Below the pieces are notes generated by a model that was given only the letters and a program-made list of their open reading frames with translations, searched no databases and was not told where the DNA came from. The translations under genes were made by a program, and so were the position numbers. From NCBI GenBank assembly GCA_020528935.1, contig JAJDFU010000078.1, forward strand, positions 1 through 10,859: a DNA stretch of 10,859 nucleotides, read 5' to 3'. The stretch comes from Saprospiraceae bacterium (lineage in GTDB: Bacteria > Bacteroidota > Bacteroidia > Chitinophagales > Saprospiraceae). This document shows, in pieces, positions 1 to 7,431 of this stretch; the first letter of the stretch is position 1, and every line of letters begins with the position of its first letter.

Positions 1-17
1 ACCGAAACCATTACCGT

Positions 18-866
18 ATGCGTGCCATCAAGCGGATCATCCTTCCTACCGACTTGTCGGATACCTCCCAGAATGCCTTTCGGTATGCACTCAGGCTGGC
101 TGATAGAACCGAAGCTGCCATCGAGTTGATCCACGTCATTTTCCCGGAGTATGCCGGCCTGGACCTTCCGGTGATCTCGGCAGAGGGAACCCAGAGCCAC
201 ATCAGTGCGGCCCGGGCGGCCATGCAGGCGTTTGTGGAATACGGCCTGGCACAGGTACAACTGGTGCACAACCTCGAACACATACCCGATATCCATCCCG
301 ATGTAGAAGTAGGCAGTCCTTCGGCGGTCATTGCCCGCCTGGCGGAGCGAGATGAGGCCAGCCTGATCGTTATGGGCACCAAAGGGGAGCACGGACTGCT
401 GGAGAAGACCTTCGGCAGCGTGACCACGGAGGTGCTTCGCCGCTCCCGGGTTCCGGTGCTGGTCGTACCGGAAGACGCGGCCTTTACACAGATCCGGCAG
501 GTAGCCTACGCCAGCGAGCTCAAAGAGGAGGATGCCTGGCACATCTGGGGCGCCATGAAACTGCTGGAGGAGTTCGAACCGCAATGGCATTTGGTGCACA
601 TTCAGACGCCGGAGAGCAAAACGCCCACCGAGACCCTGCAGGAACTGACTAACCTGATGAAAGGCGAGCTCAAAATTCATCAATTGGGTTCGACCAGTGT
701 TCTGGAAGGGCTGGAGGATTTTGCCCAAAATTTTGACGTGGATCTTCTGGTGATGCTGAGCCGCCACGAAAGCATCTGGAGGCGTTTGTTCTATCGAAGC
801 AAGACGCGTCAGATGGCTTATCAGACCCAGGTGCCCTTGCTGGTCGTTCACGAAGTGAAATCATGA
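18..866 (+). CDS. Two-domain universal stress protein (UspA family)
   Basis: A 282-aa cytoplasmic protein made of two tandem Usp folds. Domain 1 (about residues 1-151) opens with the usual strand and loop IKRIILPTDLSDTS and carries a complete nucleotide-binding motif G-2x-G-9x-G-S at G120, G123, G133 and S134, followed by VPVLVVPE. Domain 2 (about 158-282) ends in VPLLVVHE but has lost the glycine motif: the matching stretch is SRHESIWRRLFYRSKT. So probably only the first half binds ATP, as is known for other tandem Usp proteins. The family responds to starvation and stress, and its exact role is usually unknown. The start at 18 is the first ATG, directly before the conserved first strand; the promoter lies outside the window. 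The gene ends in TGA, 84 bases before the preferred start of the deacetylase gene, so co-transcription is plausible. Confidence 0.93.
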   Translation: MRAIKRIILPTDLSDTSQNAFRYALRLADRTEAAIELIHVIFPEYAGLDLPVISAEGTQSHISAARAAMQAFVEYGLAQVQLVHNLEHIPDIHPDVEVGSPSAVIARLAERDEASLIVMGTKGEHGLLEKTFGSVTTEVLRRSRVPVLVVPEDAAFTQIRQVAYASELKEEDAWHIWGAMKLLEEFEPQWHLVHIQTPESKTPTETLQELTNLMKGELKIHQLGSTSVLEGLEDFAQNFDVDLLVMLSRHESIWRRLFYRSKTRQMAYQTQVPLLVVHEVKS

Positions 867-950
867 GCCATGGACGCCAGGAACAGACCATCTGCTTCTT
901 TTCGGCCGGTGCTTCCGGCGGATGAGGCGCAGAGGCTCCAAAACCAGACT

Positions 951-1907
951 ATGGACATCCTGTATCACCCCATTGTACTGGAGCACAAAACCGGCCTGCA
1001 TCCCGAGAGCCCCAAGCGGCTGGCCGGGCTGCAGGATATTCCCGAGGGCGTGCTCTTTGACGGGGAGCCGTACCTGGAGCTGGTGCACCCCAGGTCCTAC
1101 ATCGAAAAAGTCAAACAGGCTTGCCGCTTCAGCGGTCACGTGGATATGGAGACGGTCGCTTCGCCCCGCTCCTACGAGGCTGCCTGCTACGCTGTCGGGG
1201 CCACCATCGAAGCGGCCGAGCGGGGCGCCTTCGCGCTGGTGCGACCGCCCGGCCATCACGCCTACCCCAATCGCTCGCACGGCTTTTGCCTGTTCAACAA
1301 CGTGGCCATTGCCGCGCGCTATCTGCAACAGCAGGGGAAACGCGTACTCATCTTCGACTTCGACGGACACCTGGGCGATGGCACCTCCCACATCTTCTAC
1401 GAGGATGACGAGATCATGTACTGGAGCATGCACCAGTACCCGGCCTTCCCCGGGCACGGCTTTGTGGATGAGATCGGTGAAGGCAAAGGCAAGGGGTTCA
1501 ACCTGAGCATCCCCCTGCCTCCCGGCACGGCCGATGACGTTTTTCTGGAAGCTTACGAACACCTTCTGCCCGTAGCCCGGGCTTTCCAGCCCGATGTGCT
1601 GGCCATTTCGGCGGGCTTTGATGCGCACCAGTACGACCTGCTGCTCGACCTCAAGCTTTCCGTAAATGCGTTTTACCGGATCGGCCTGTCCCTGCGCGAG
1701 CACTTTCCCAATCGCTTTGCCACCCTGGAAGGCGGCTACAACGTGGAGGAAATGCGCAAGTGCTTCTGGGCCTTCATGGACGGCATCAACGGCCGCCCCC
1801 TGTCGGTACAGGAAGAGCCCACCCAAACGGGCCTGCGCAGCTGGGAAACCTACGAGATCAACCTGTACGCCGCTATGGCCAAGTTGAGGCCATACTGGGA
1901 TGTTTGA
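951..1907 (+). CDS. Histone deacetylase family protein (zinc amidohydrolase)
   Basis: A 318-aa protein with the arginase/deacetylase fold. Visible family motifs are HPESPKRL near the N-terminus, RPPGHHA with the paired catalytic histidines H102-H103, GFCLFNNVAIAA, the zinc ligands D138 and H140 in DFDGHLGDGT, the third ligand D224 in SAGFDAH, and the transition-state tyrosine Y263 in LEGGYN. All key residues are present, so it should be active on an acetylated lysine, polyamine or small acyl-amide; the substrate cannot be read from sequence. The residue after H140 is Leu, where class I/II enzymes usually have His and class IV-like ones have Gln. An upstream ATG at 870, 3 bases after the Usp stop, would add 27 residues without family similarity. 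I prefer 951 because the protein then begins at the first conserved strand (MDILYHP). It probably belongs to one transcript with the Usp gene. Confidence 0.9.
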   Translation: MDILYHPIVLEHKTGLHPESPKRLAGLQDIPEGVLFDGEPYLELVHPRSYIEKVKQACRFSGHVDMETVASPRSYEAACYAVGATIEAAERGAFALVRPPGHHAYPNRSHGFCLFNNVAIAARYLQQQGKRVLIFDFDGHLGDGTSHIFYEDDEIMYWSMHQYPAFPGHGFVDEIGEGKGKGFNLSIPLPPGTADDVFLEAYEHLLPVARAFQPDVLAISAGFDAHQYDLLLDLKLSVNAFYRIGLSLREHFPNRFATLEGGYNVEEMRKCFWAFMDGINGRPLSVQEEPTQTGLRSWETYEINLYAAMAKLRPYWDV

Positions 1908-1931
1908 CTTCGTTCAACTTCCGCTGTTTTT

Positions 1932-2011
1932 CTATCGTTAGAATGGCGACTTTTGCCCCGGCCCGGAGCAGGCAGCAGCACAAAGCTGCTTTGGCCCGGC
2001 CATTCTGATAG
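1932..2011. repeat. 80-base imperfect inverted repeat with inner hairpin
   Basis: The outer arms are CTATC-gtt-AGAATGGC (1932-1947) and GCCATTCT-GATAG (1999-2011). They pair over 13 bases with only a 3-base bulge. Inside is a second perfect stem, AGCAGC (1974-1979) with GCTGCT (1985-1990), around a 5-base loop. Two near-identical 11-mers, TTGCCCCGGCC (1953-1963) and TTGGCCCGGCC (1991-2001), lie inside the structure and differ at one base. It fills most of the gap between the deacetylase stop and the DUF5916 start. It could be a terminator, a regulatory RNA structure or a small palindromic repeat element. No T-run follows, so a classic intrinsic terminator is not supported. Confidence 0.6.
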
Positions 2012-2016
2012 GTTTA
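2009..2016 (+). promoter_or_regulatory. Candidate Bacteroidota -7 element for the DUF5916 gene
   Basis: TAGGTTTA matches the Bacteroidota -7 consensus TAnnTTTG at all but the last position and lies 15 bases before the ATG at 2032. A TTTG at 1990-1993 could be the -33 element, but the 15-base spacer is shorter than usual. The element overlaps the right arm of the 1932-2011 inverted repeat, so structure and promoter may interact. Confidence 0.3.
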
Positions 2017-2031
2017 CGGTATCTCAATCCC

Positions 2032-4242
2032 ATGTGGAGTAGGCGATCTTTCCTCTCTGGCCTTTTTCTTCTGTCCGCCGCGCTGATCGCACGGGCACAG
2101 GCGCCCTATCAGCCGGCCGATGGGCTGCAGAGCGTGCGGGTAGGCCGCATCGAACAGTCTATTCGGCTTGACGGCCGGCTCGAGGAAGCCGTTTGGCAGC
2201 GCCTCGTTCCTGCCCGGAAGTTCTGGCAGCAGTATCCTGCCGATTCCATTCAAAACCCCGTGCAAACCGAAGTGTATTTCCTCTTCGACGACGAGCACCT
2301 CTACATCGGAGCGCGCTGCTATTCCACCGGCTCGGACTATGTGATCCCCTCCCTCCGGCGCGACTACAATGCCTCGGGCAGCGACAATATTACCTTTCTC
2401 CTGGATACCTATGCCGATCAGACCAACGCCATGGCCTTTGGTATCAATCCGTACGGCGTGCGCCGGGAGGCTCTGGTCGCCAATGGAGGCGACGACTGGG
2501 ATTCTTCCTGGGACAACAAGTGGAAGGGCGAGGCCAGTATTCACGACGGCTACTGGGAGTGCGAGCTGGCCATCCCCTTCAGTACCCTGCGCTTTAAAAA
2601 AGGACTGGACGTGTGGAATTTCCAGAGCTATCGCTTTGATATGCAGACCAACACGGTCTCGTCCTGGCAGCCCATTCCCACCAATCAGAATATTGCCAAC
2701 CTGGCCTATGTAGGTAAAATGCTCTTTGAAGAAGCCCCAAAGAGCAAAGGCGGCAAAGTGGCCCTTATTCCCTACGTAGCCGGCGACTACAGCCAGGATA
2801 TGGAAGAGGGATCAGCGCCGGACTGGGGCGGTAGTGTGGGAGGGGATGCCAAGATCGCCATCACCCCCAGCCTCAACCTGGACCTGACCGTGAACCCGGA
2901 CTTTTCGCAGGTAGAAGTGGACGAGCAGGTGATCAACCTGGACCGCTTCGAGATCTTCTTTCCGGAGCGCCGGCAGTTTTTTATCGAAAATGCCGACTTG
3001 TTCAGCCAGTTCGGCTTCTTCAACAGCAATCCCTTCTTCTCGCGCCGCATTGGGATCGGTCGGGATACCGCCACGGGGCAGATCGTCAATAATCCCATCT
3101 ACTACGGGGCTCGCCTGAGCGGAAAGATCGATAAGAACTGGCGCATCGGTCTGCTCAACATGCAGACGGCCAAAGATGAGGCCAACGGCCGGCCGGGCTA
3201 CAACTACAGCGTGCTCACTACCCAGCACAAGGTGTTTGGCCGCTCCAACATCGGGGCCATCTTTGTGAATAAGCAGGCCGTCAATTACGATCCCGAAACG
3301 GCCGGCGACTTCACGCGTTTCAACCGCGTACTCGGGCTGGATTACAACCTCAATACCCTGGATAATACCTGGACCGGCAAGGCCTACGTGCAGCGCTCGT
3401 TTTCCGAAACCAATCAGCCGCAGCCCTGGTCGCACGGTGCGTTTCTGGAATACCGGGTGCGCAAGATCTCCGCCAGCTGGGAGCATCAGTGGATCGGCGA
3501 AGGCTTCGATGCCGAGACGGGTTTCGTGCCGCGCACCAACTTCGGCAGCTTCAGTGCTCGCTTCCAGTACTTCATGTATCCGGACGACGGCCTCATCGCC
3601 CAGCACGGACCCGGCATCCGAAGCGAACAGCTGTGGACACCCGGCGTCGGGCTCACCGACCGGTCTACCGAGGTCTTCTGGGATTTCAACTGGCGAGCCG
3701 ATGGCGGGGCCTTTGCCTCGCTGCAGAACGATTACATCTACCTGCTGGAGCCCTTCGACCCCACCCGAACCGGTGCCGCAGAACTGCCGGCCGATACCGG
3801 CTACACCTTCACCTCCCTGCAACTCTTCATCCGAAATCCGCCCAAAAAGAAGTTTCACCTTCGGTTTTCTACCAACCTGGGCCAGTACTTCAACGGCTGG
3901 CGCTACGGAGCGACCTTCTCCCTCACCTGGCGGTACCAGCCCCTGGGCTTCATCACCCTGGATACGCGCTACCAGTATATCGATCTGCCCGACCCCTTCG
4001 CCCAGGCCGGTCTGTTCCTCATCGGCCCGCGCATCGATTTTACGTTTACCAAGAATATCTTCTTCACCACCTTTATCCAGTACAACAGCCAGGCCGAGAA
4101 CGTGAATATTAACGCCCGTTTCCAATGGCGCTATGCGCCGGTCAGCGATTTTTTCCTCGTGTATACCGACAATTATACCACTGGCTTCGACGTGCGCAAC
4201 CGCGCCATCGTAGCCAAGCTGACGTATTGGCTGAACCTGTAG
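2032..4242 (+). CDS. DUF5916 outer-membrane protein with N-terminal CBM9-like domain
   Basis: A 736-aa exported protein. Residues 1-24 form a signal peptide (hydrophobic LFLLSAALIA, likely cleavage near ARAQA). A CBM9-like beta-sandwich follows at about residues 40-220, recognised by IRLDGRLEEAVWQ, the FLFDDEHLYIGARCY strand and DGYWECELAIPFSTLRF. The DUF5916 signature starts near residue 289 (NPDFSQVEVDEQVINLDRFEIFFPERRQFF), with FFSRRIG after it. The remaining roughly 400 residues alternate short aromatic strands and turns (YQYIDLPDPF, FTFTKNIFFTTFIQY), as expected of a C-terminal outer-membrane barrel, and end in LTYWLNL. The family is common in Bacteroidota; its function is not established, and the CBM9-like part suggests carbohydrate contact but does not prove it. 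The N-terminus reads SRRSFLS, which resembles a twin-arginine motif. Length is typical and the gene is intact. It ends in TAG, with an in-frame TAA 9 codons later. Confidence 0.9.
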   Translation: MWSRRSFLSGLFLLSAALIARAQAPYQPADGLQSVRVGRIEQSIRLDGRLEEAVWQRLVPARKFWQQYPADSIQNPVQTEVYFLFDDEHLYIGARCYSTGSDYVIPSLRRDYNASGSDNITFLLDTYADQTNAMAFGINPYGVRREALVANGGDDWDSSWDNKWKGEASIHDGYWECELAIPFSTLRFKKGLDVWNFQSYRFDMQTNTVSSWQPIPTNQNIANLAYVGKMLFEEAPKSKGGKVALIPYVAGDYSQDMEEGSAPDWGGSVGGDAKIAITPSLNLDLTVNPDFSQVEVDEQVINLDRFEIFFPERRQFFIENADLFSQFGFFNSNPFFSRRIGIGRDTATGQIVNNPIYYGARLSGKIDKNWRIGLLNMQTAKDEANGRPGYNYSVLTTQHKVFGRSNIGAIFVNKQAVNYDPETAGDFTRFNRVLGLDYNLNTLDNTWTGKAYVQRSFSETNQPQPWSHGAFLEYRVRKISASWEHQWIGEGFDAETGFVPRTNFGSFSARFQYFMYPDDGLIAQHGPGIRSEQLWTPGVGLTDRSTEVFWDFNWRADGGAFASLQNDYIYLLEPFDPTRTGAAELPADTGYTFTSLQLFIRNPPKKKFHLRFSTNLGQYFNGWRYGATFSLTWRYQPLGFITLDTRYQYIDLPDPFAQAGLFLIGPRIDFTFTKNIFFTTFIQYNSQAENVNINARFQWRYAPVSDFFLVYTDNYTTGFDVRNRAIVAKLTYWLNL

Positions 4243-4288
4243 AACCGGAGAAAGGGTAGAACCGAATAACAGCGGATTGATGGTTGTA

Positions 4289-4318
4289 GAAGGTCCTTTC
4301 TGCCTTCAGCGGTCCTTC
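4289..4318. terminator. Possible bidirectional terminator hairpin between DUF5916 gene and aspS
   Basis: GAAGGTCC (4289-4296) faces GGTCCTTC (4311-4318): seven pairs with one internal mismatch around a 14-base loop. It lies in the 74-base gap between two convergent stop codons and touches the aspS stop. No T-run follows on either strand, so it is only a candidate. Confidence 0.3.
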
Positions 4319-6089
4319 AATCTTCCGTTTCCACCGGCTTGACTTCCAGAAACAGCTCGTCCAGTTGGTCTTCGGCCACGGAGGCCGGAGCGTCAATCAT
4401 GACGTCGCGCCCCTGGTTGTTTTTGGGGAAAGCAATAAAGTCGCGGATGGAGGTTTGCCCGCGCATGACGGCGCAAAGGCGATCGAAGCCGAAGGCAATA
4501 CCGCCGTGTGGCGGCGCGCCGTACTCGAAGGCCCCCATGAGAAAGCCGAATTGGGACTCGGCCTCTTCGGGCGTGAAGCCCAGCAACTTGAAGTTGCGCT
4601 CCTGAAGGCTGCGGTCGTGGATACGGATGGAGCCGCCGCCGATCTCACAGCCGTTGATCACCAGGTCGTAGGCATCGGCGCGAAGGCTTTTCAGGGCGGC
4701 GTGGTCGCCGGTCAGCATGCGGTCCACGTCCTCCGATTTGGGCGAGGTAAAGGGGTGGTGCATGGCGAAGAAGCGCTGAGTGTCGTGATCCCATTCGAGG
4801 AGCGGGAAGTCCACCACCCAGAGCGGCTTGAAGATCTTCGGATCGCGCAGGCCCAGGCGGCTGCCCATCTCCAGGCGCAGCTCGTTGAGCTGCTTGCGGG
4901 TGGCCTCGGCCTCGCCGGCCAGGATGAGCAGCAGGTCGCCGGGCTTGGCACCCATGGCCCCGGCCCAGGCGCGGAGATCGTCGGGGCCAAAAAACTTATC
5001 GACAGAGGATTTGAAGCTGCCGTCCTCATTGCACTTGACGTACACCAGCCCCCGGGCACCGATCTGCGGGCGCTTCACCCAGTCGGTGAGCTGATCGAGC
5101 TGCTTGCGGGTGTAGCCGGCCTGGCCGGGGGCGCAGATACCCACCACCAGCTCGGCCGAATCAAACACCTTGAAGCCCTTGCCTTGGGCGTGCTCGTTGA
5201 GCTCGACGAACTCCATGCCAAAACGGGTGTCGGGCTTGTCAGAGCCGTAGCGCTTCATGGCCTCGTCGTAGGTCATGCGCGGAAATTCGGGCAACTCAAC
5301 CTCCAAAAGAGAACGGAACAGATGGCGCGTCAGCCCTTCAAAGGTGGCCAGTACCTCGTCCTGGGTGACGAAGGCCATCTCGCAGTCGATCTGGGTGAAT
5401 TCGGGCTGGCGGTCGGCGCGCAGGTCCTCGTCGCGAAAGCATTTTACGATCTGAAAATAGCGATCCATGCCGGACACCATGAGGATCTGCTTGAAGGTCT
5501 GGGGCGATTGCGGCAGGGCGTAAAACTGCCCGGGGTGCATGCGGCTGGGCACCACAAAATCGCGCGCGCCCTCCGGGGTTGTTTTGATGAGAAAGGGCGT
5601 TTCGATGTGGGCAAAATCGTGTTCGGCGAGGTAGTTGCGGGTTGCTAGTGCGACGCGGCTGCGGAAGAGCGGATTCTCCTGAACCGGCTACCGGCGCAGG
5701 TCGAGGTAGCGATATTTCATCCGCAGGTCGTCGCCTCCGTCGGTATTTTCCTCAATGGTAAAGGGCGGCACCTTGGAGGGGTTGAGCACATCCAGTTGGG
5801 TCACTTCCACCTCCACATCGCCGGTGGGGCGGTTGGGGTTTTTATTGGTGCGTTCGCGCACGGTACCGGTAGCCCGGATCACCCACTCGCGGCCCAGCTT
5901 GCGGGCGCGCTCGCAGAGTTCCGGCTGGGCGTCCATGTCGAAAACCAACTGGGTAATGCCGTAGCGATCGCGCAGGTCGATAAAGGTGAGGCCGCCGAGA
6001 TCGCGGCTGATCTGTACCCAACCGCTGAGGGTGACTTCCCGGCCTTCGTGCTGGAGGCGCAGCTCTCCGCAAGTGTGTGTCCGATACAT
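4317..6089 (-). pseudogene. aspS: Aspartyl-tRNA synthetase, full length but interrupted by an in-frame TAG
   Basis: This is the bacterial-type class II enzyme that charges tRNA-Asp in the cytoplasm. Read from 6089 the frame runs 590 codons to TGA at 4317, the normal family length, with one TAG at codon 134 (5690 to 5688). Residues 1-133 are the anticodon-binding OB fold (MYRTHTCGELR, GWVQISRDLGGLTFIDLRDRYG) up to YRYLDLRR. After the stop the same frame continues PVQEN, motif 1 (HIETPFLIKTTPEGARDF), motif 2 (FRDEDLRADRQPEFTQID), the GAD-type insertion and motif 3 (GGIAFGFDRL). No ATG, GTG or TTG lies in frame between the TAG and the end of motif 1, so restarting would give a broken catalytic domain. 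There is no frameshift, and conservation is equally good on both sides. The gene is essential unless a second copy exists, so sequence error, recent inactivation or suppression are the options. The lipoprotein gene lies 101 bases upstream. Confidence 0.92.
5688..5690 (-). other. In-frame amber codon within aspS
   Basis: The minus-strand codons are CTG CGC CGG TAG CCG GTT CAG. The TAG falls exactly between LDLRR and PVQEN, a junction that is continuous in AspRS proteins. A single substitution from AAG (Lys), CAG (Gln) or another one-step codon would explain it. The frame is unchanged on both sides. Confidence 0.9.
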
Positions 6090-6109
6090 GCGTTTTCGTT
6101 TTGAGGCGA

Positions 6110-6117
6110 CAAAAATA
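6110..6117 (-). promoter_or_regulatory. Candidate -7 promoter element for aspS
   Basis: On the minus strand the site reads TATTTTTG, an exact match to the Bacteroidota consensus TAnnTTTG. It ends 20 bases before the aspS ATG at 6089, which would give a leader of roughly 14 bases. I found no convincing TTTG at -33. If real, aspS has its own promoter and need not depend on the lipoprotein transcript upstream. Confidence 0.4.
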
Positions 6118-6190
6118 AGGGAAAATGCACGGGCCGAAGGGGCACACGACGGCTTTATGCCTGCACGCGCAAAAAAAGCTGCAGCTCGCC

Positions 6191-6595
6191 TTATGGACGG
6201 AAGTCCACGCGGGTCGTGCGCTGCGGATCTACGAAAACGCGCACATCATAGCGATCCTGAAAGCAGTTTGGCGAGAAGGGATCGTAGCAATACACCCAAA
6301 GCAGCAGGCGGTAGCTGCCCGGGGCCAAAAAGGTATACACTACGCGCTGGTTGGGACCGGAATTGAGGGCATATACTCCAAACCCGATCAGATCGATATC
6401 GTAAAACTGGTTGGGCGACCAGTAGCCGTCGGGGTTCACGACGATCTCCACCGCACCCCGATTGAAGTTGGTCCCCTGCCCGCCGAAGTAGGAGTAAACG
6501 TCTACAATGGGCGGGGCATAACAGCAATCGTTGTAGCAACTGTGCAGCGAAAGGGCTAACGCCAGGAGGAGGAAACTTCTGAAAATCCGATTCAT
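6191..6595 (-). CDS. Small cysteine-rich lipoprotein of unknown function
   Basis: A 134-aa protein with a lipoprotein signal: MNRIFRS, hydrophobic FLLLALAL, then a lipobox-like SLHSC, which makes Cys20 the likely lipidated residue. The mature part (about 115 aa) starts CYNDCCYAPP and has a further pair in CYDPFSPNC near residues 103-111, so disulfides between the two clusters are possible. The rest looks like a compact beta domain (VEIVVNPDGYW, VVYTFLAPGSYRLLLWVY, YDVRVFVDPQRTTRVDF), consistent with an Ig-like or prealbumin-like sandwich; I recognise no named family. The start at 6595 is fixed by the signal peptide and lies 3 bases after the stop of the upstream beta-barrel gene, so the two are almost certainly co-translated and may act together at the outer membrane. 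It ends in TAA. Confidence 0.85.
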   Translation of the reverse strand: MNRIFRSFLLLALALSLHSCYNDCCYAPPIVDVYSYFGGQGTNFNRGAVEIVVNPDGYWSPNQFYDIDLIGFGVYALNSGPNQRVVYTFLAPGSYRLLLWVYCYDPFSPNCFQDRYDVRVFVDPQRTTRVDFRP

Positions 6596-6598
6596 GGC

Positions 6599-7183
6599 CT
6601 AATCGTTGTCGCGTTGGAAGAGAAAGGCCTGCAAGCCGAGACGCAGGCCGAACCGGGAGGTGAGGTCTTCTTCTCCCTCGCGCTGTGTCCCTTCGTAAAA
6701 GACATAGCCTTCCAGGGCGACCGAACGAGAGAGGAAAAAGTTGACCCCGGGGCCGACATCGAATTCCACCAGACCGCGTATGGTGGGGTTTTCTGCATCC
6801 GGATCGATCTCCTGCAGCAGGTCTTCATCCAGCTTCAGGCGATCAATGCCTCCGCCGATCGAGCCGTTTACGAAAAAGCGCCATTTGCTTTCGCTGGGTA
6901 CGTAATAGCGCACGAAGGGCTTGAGCGCAAAACGGAAGCGGGAGTAATAAGCTTCAACGGAAATGAAGGAAAAATCCAGAAAGGCACCTACTGCAAAATT
7001 GTCGAGCACAAAATAGCCGTAATCCGGGCTGAGGGAAAACTCGAAGCGGTCGGAGCCCTCGCGGAACACTCCGGCCAGGGTGCCTTGCCCGCCCACCATT
7101 TGAGAGCCTTGCAGGGTCTGTGCCTCCAGGGCCATGGAAGAGGCGAGAAGCAACATACCGCTGAATAACAGATTGCGCAGCAT
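6599..7183 (-). CDS. Small outer-membrane beta-barrel protein
   Basis: A 194-aa protein. Residues 1-22 are a Sec signal peptide (MLRNLLFSGMLLLASSMALEA, cleavage near LEA-Q). The mature region alternates amphipathic strands and acidic loops: FEFSLSPDYGYFVLDNFAVGAFLDFSF, FRFALKPFVRYYV, WRFFVNGSIGGGI, GLVEFDVGPGVNFFLSRSVALEGYVFYEG and FGLRLGLQAFLF. This fits an eight-stranded OmpX/OmpW-like barrel of about 170 residues. The last strand is followed by QRDND rather than ending in the usual aromatic residue. The specific role is unknown. Its TAG stop is followed by one GCC codon and then the lipoprotein ATG in the same frame, which suggests translational coupling. An own promoter is possible upstream (7211-7218). 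Confidence 0.85.
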   Translation of the reverse strand: MLRNLLFSGMLLLASSMALEAQTLQGSQMVGGQGTLAGVFREGSDRFEFSLSPDYGYFVLDNFAVGAFLDFSFISVEAYYSRFRFALKPFVRYYVPSESKWRFFVNGSIGGGIDRLKLDEDLLQEIDPDAENPTIRGLVEFDVGPGVNFFLSRSVALEGYVFYEGTQREGEEDLTSRFGLRLGLQAFLFQRDND

Positions 7184-7210
7184 AGGGTCAGATATTTAGG
7201 GTTTCGGTCA

Positions 7211-7218
7211 GAAAGATA
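7211..7218 (-). promoter_or_regulatory. Candidate -7 element for the beta-barrel/lipoprotein pair
   Basis: On the minus strand the site reads TATCTTTC, one mismatch from TAnnTTTG, 27 bases before the ATG at 7183. The region just upstream is a T-rich stretch (7219-7240) without a clear TTTG. It lies between the hemN remnant and the beta-barrel gene. Confidence 0.35.
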
Positions 7219-7254
7219 GGCCTTTCTAATAAATAAAAAGAAGATGGCTTCCAA

Positions 7255-7431
7255 TCAAACGGCCCGGCTGAAAACCTGCCCTTGCGGCCGTCCGGCCCAG
7301 TAGTGGGCATCCAGTGCCAGGGCGATGTTGCGCACAAAGGGTTTGCCGCGTTCCGTGACCCGCAAGCCTGAGGGCTCCGGCTCTACCAGACCGTCCGGCA
7401 CGAGTTCTTCCAATTGCCCTTCCGGCAGGGA
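7255..7431 (-). pseudogene. hemN: 3' remnant of oxygen-independent coproporphyrinogen III oxidase/dehydrogenase
   Basis: The last 58 codons of a HemN-type radical SAM enzyme of haem synthesis. The frame reads LEELVPDGLVE, then GLRVTERGKPFVRNIALALDA and finally GQVFSRAV before TGA. This matches the HemN C-terminal pattern known from E. coli (DGLL, then G-x-x-VT-x-G-x-x-x-RNI, ending in FSRVI). The frame is closed by a TGA at 7434-7432 just upstream, and none of the iron-sulfur-binding CxxxCxxC part or the barrel is present: the next sequence is the leader of the divergent carbonic anhydrase gene. No ATG is in frame. The fragment has lost over 85% of the gene and cannot be active. The body may have been deleted or moved, or the assembly joined wrongly here. 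The surviving codons look undamaged, which points to a recent event or an artefact. Confidence 0.8.

Noticed and set aside
861..1826. 321-aa open frame on the minus strand opposite the deacetylase gene
   Set aside because: Antisense shadow of a gene with all catalytic motifs; its composition is of the low-complexity kind such shadows show.
2812..4125. 437-aa open frame on the minus strand opposite the DUF5916 gene
   Set aside because: Antisense shadow; no recognisable domain, while the plus-strand frame carries the full DUF5916 signature.
4365..5648. 427-aa open frame on the plus strand opposite aspS
   Set aside because: It mirrors the well-conserved AspRS coding strand, matches no family I know, and is expected from GC-rich codon use.
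5555..5690. Frameshift as the cause of the aspS break
   Set aside because: The protein on both sides of the TAG is in the same frame and continuous with the family; only one codon is wrong.
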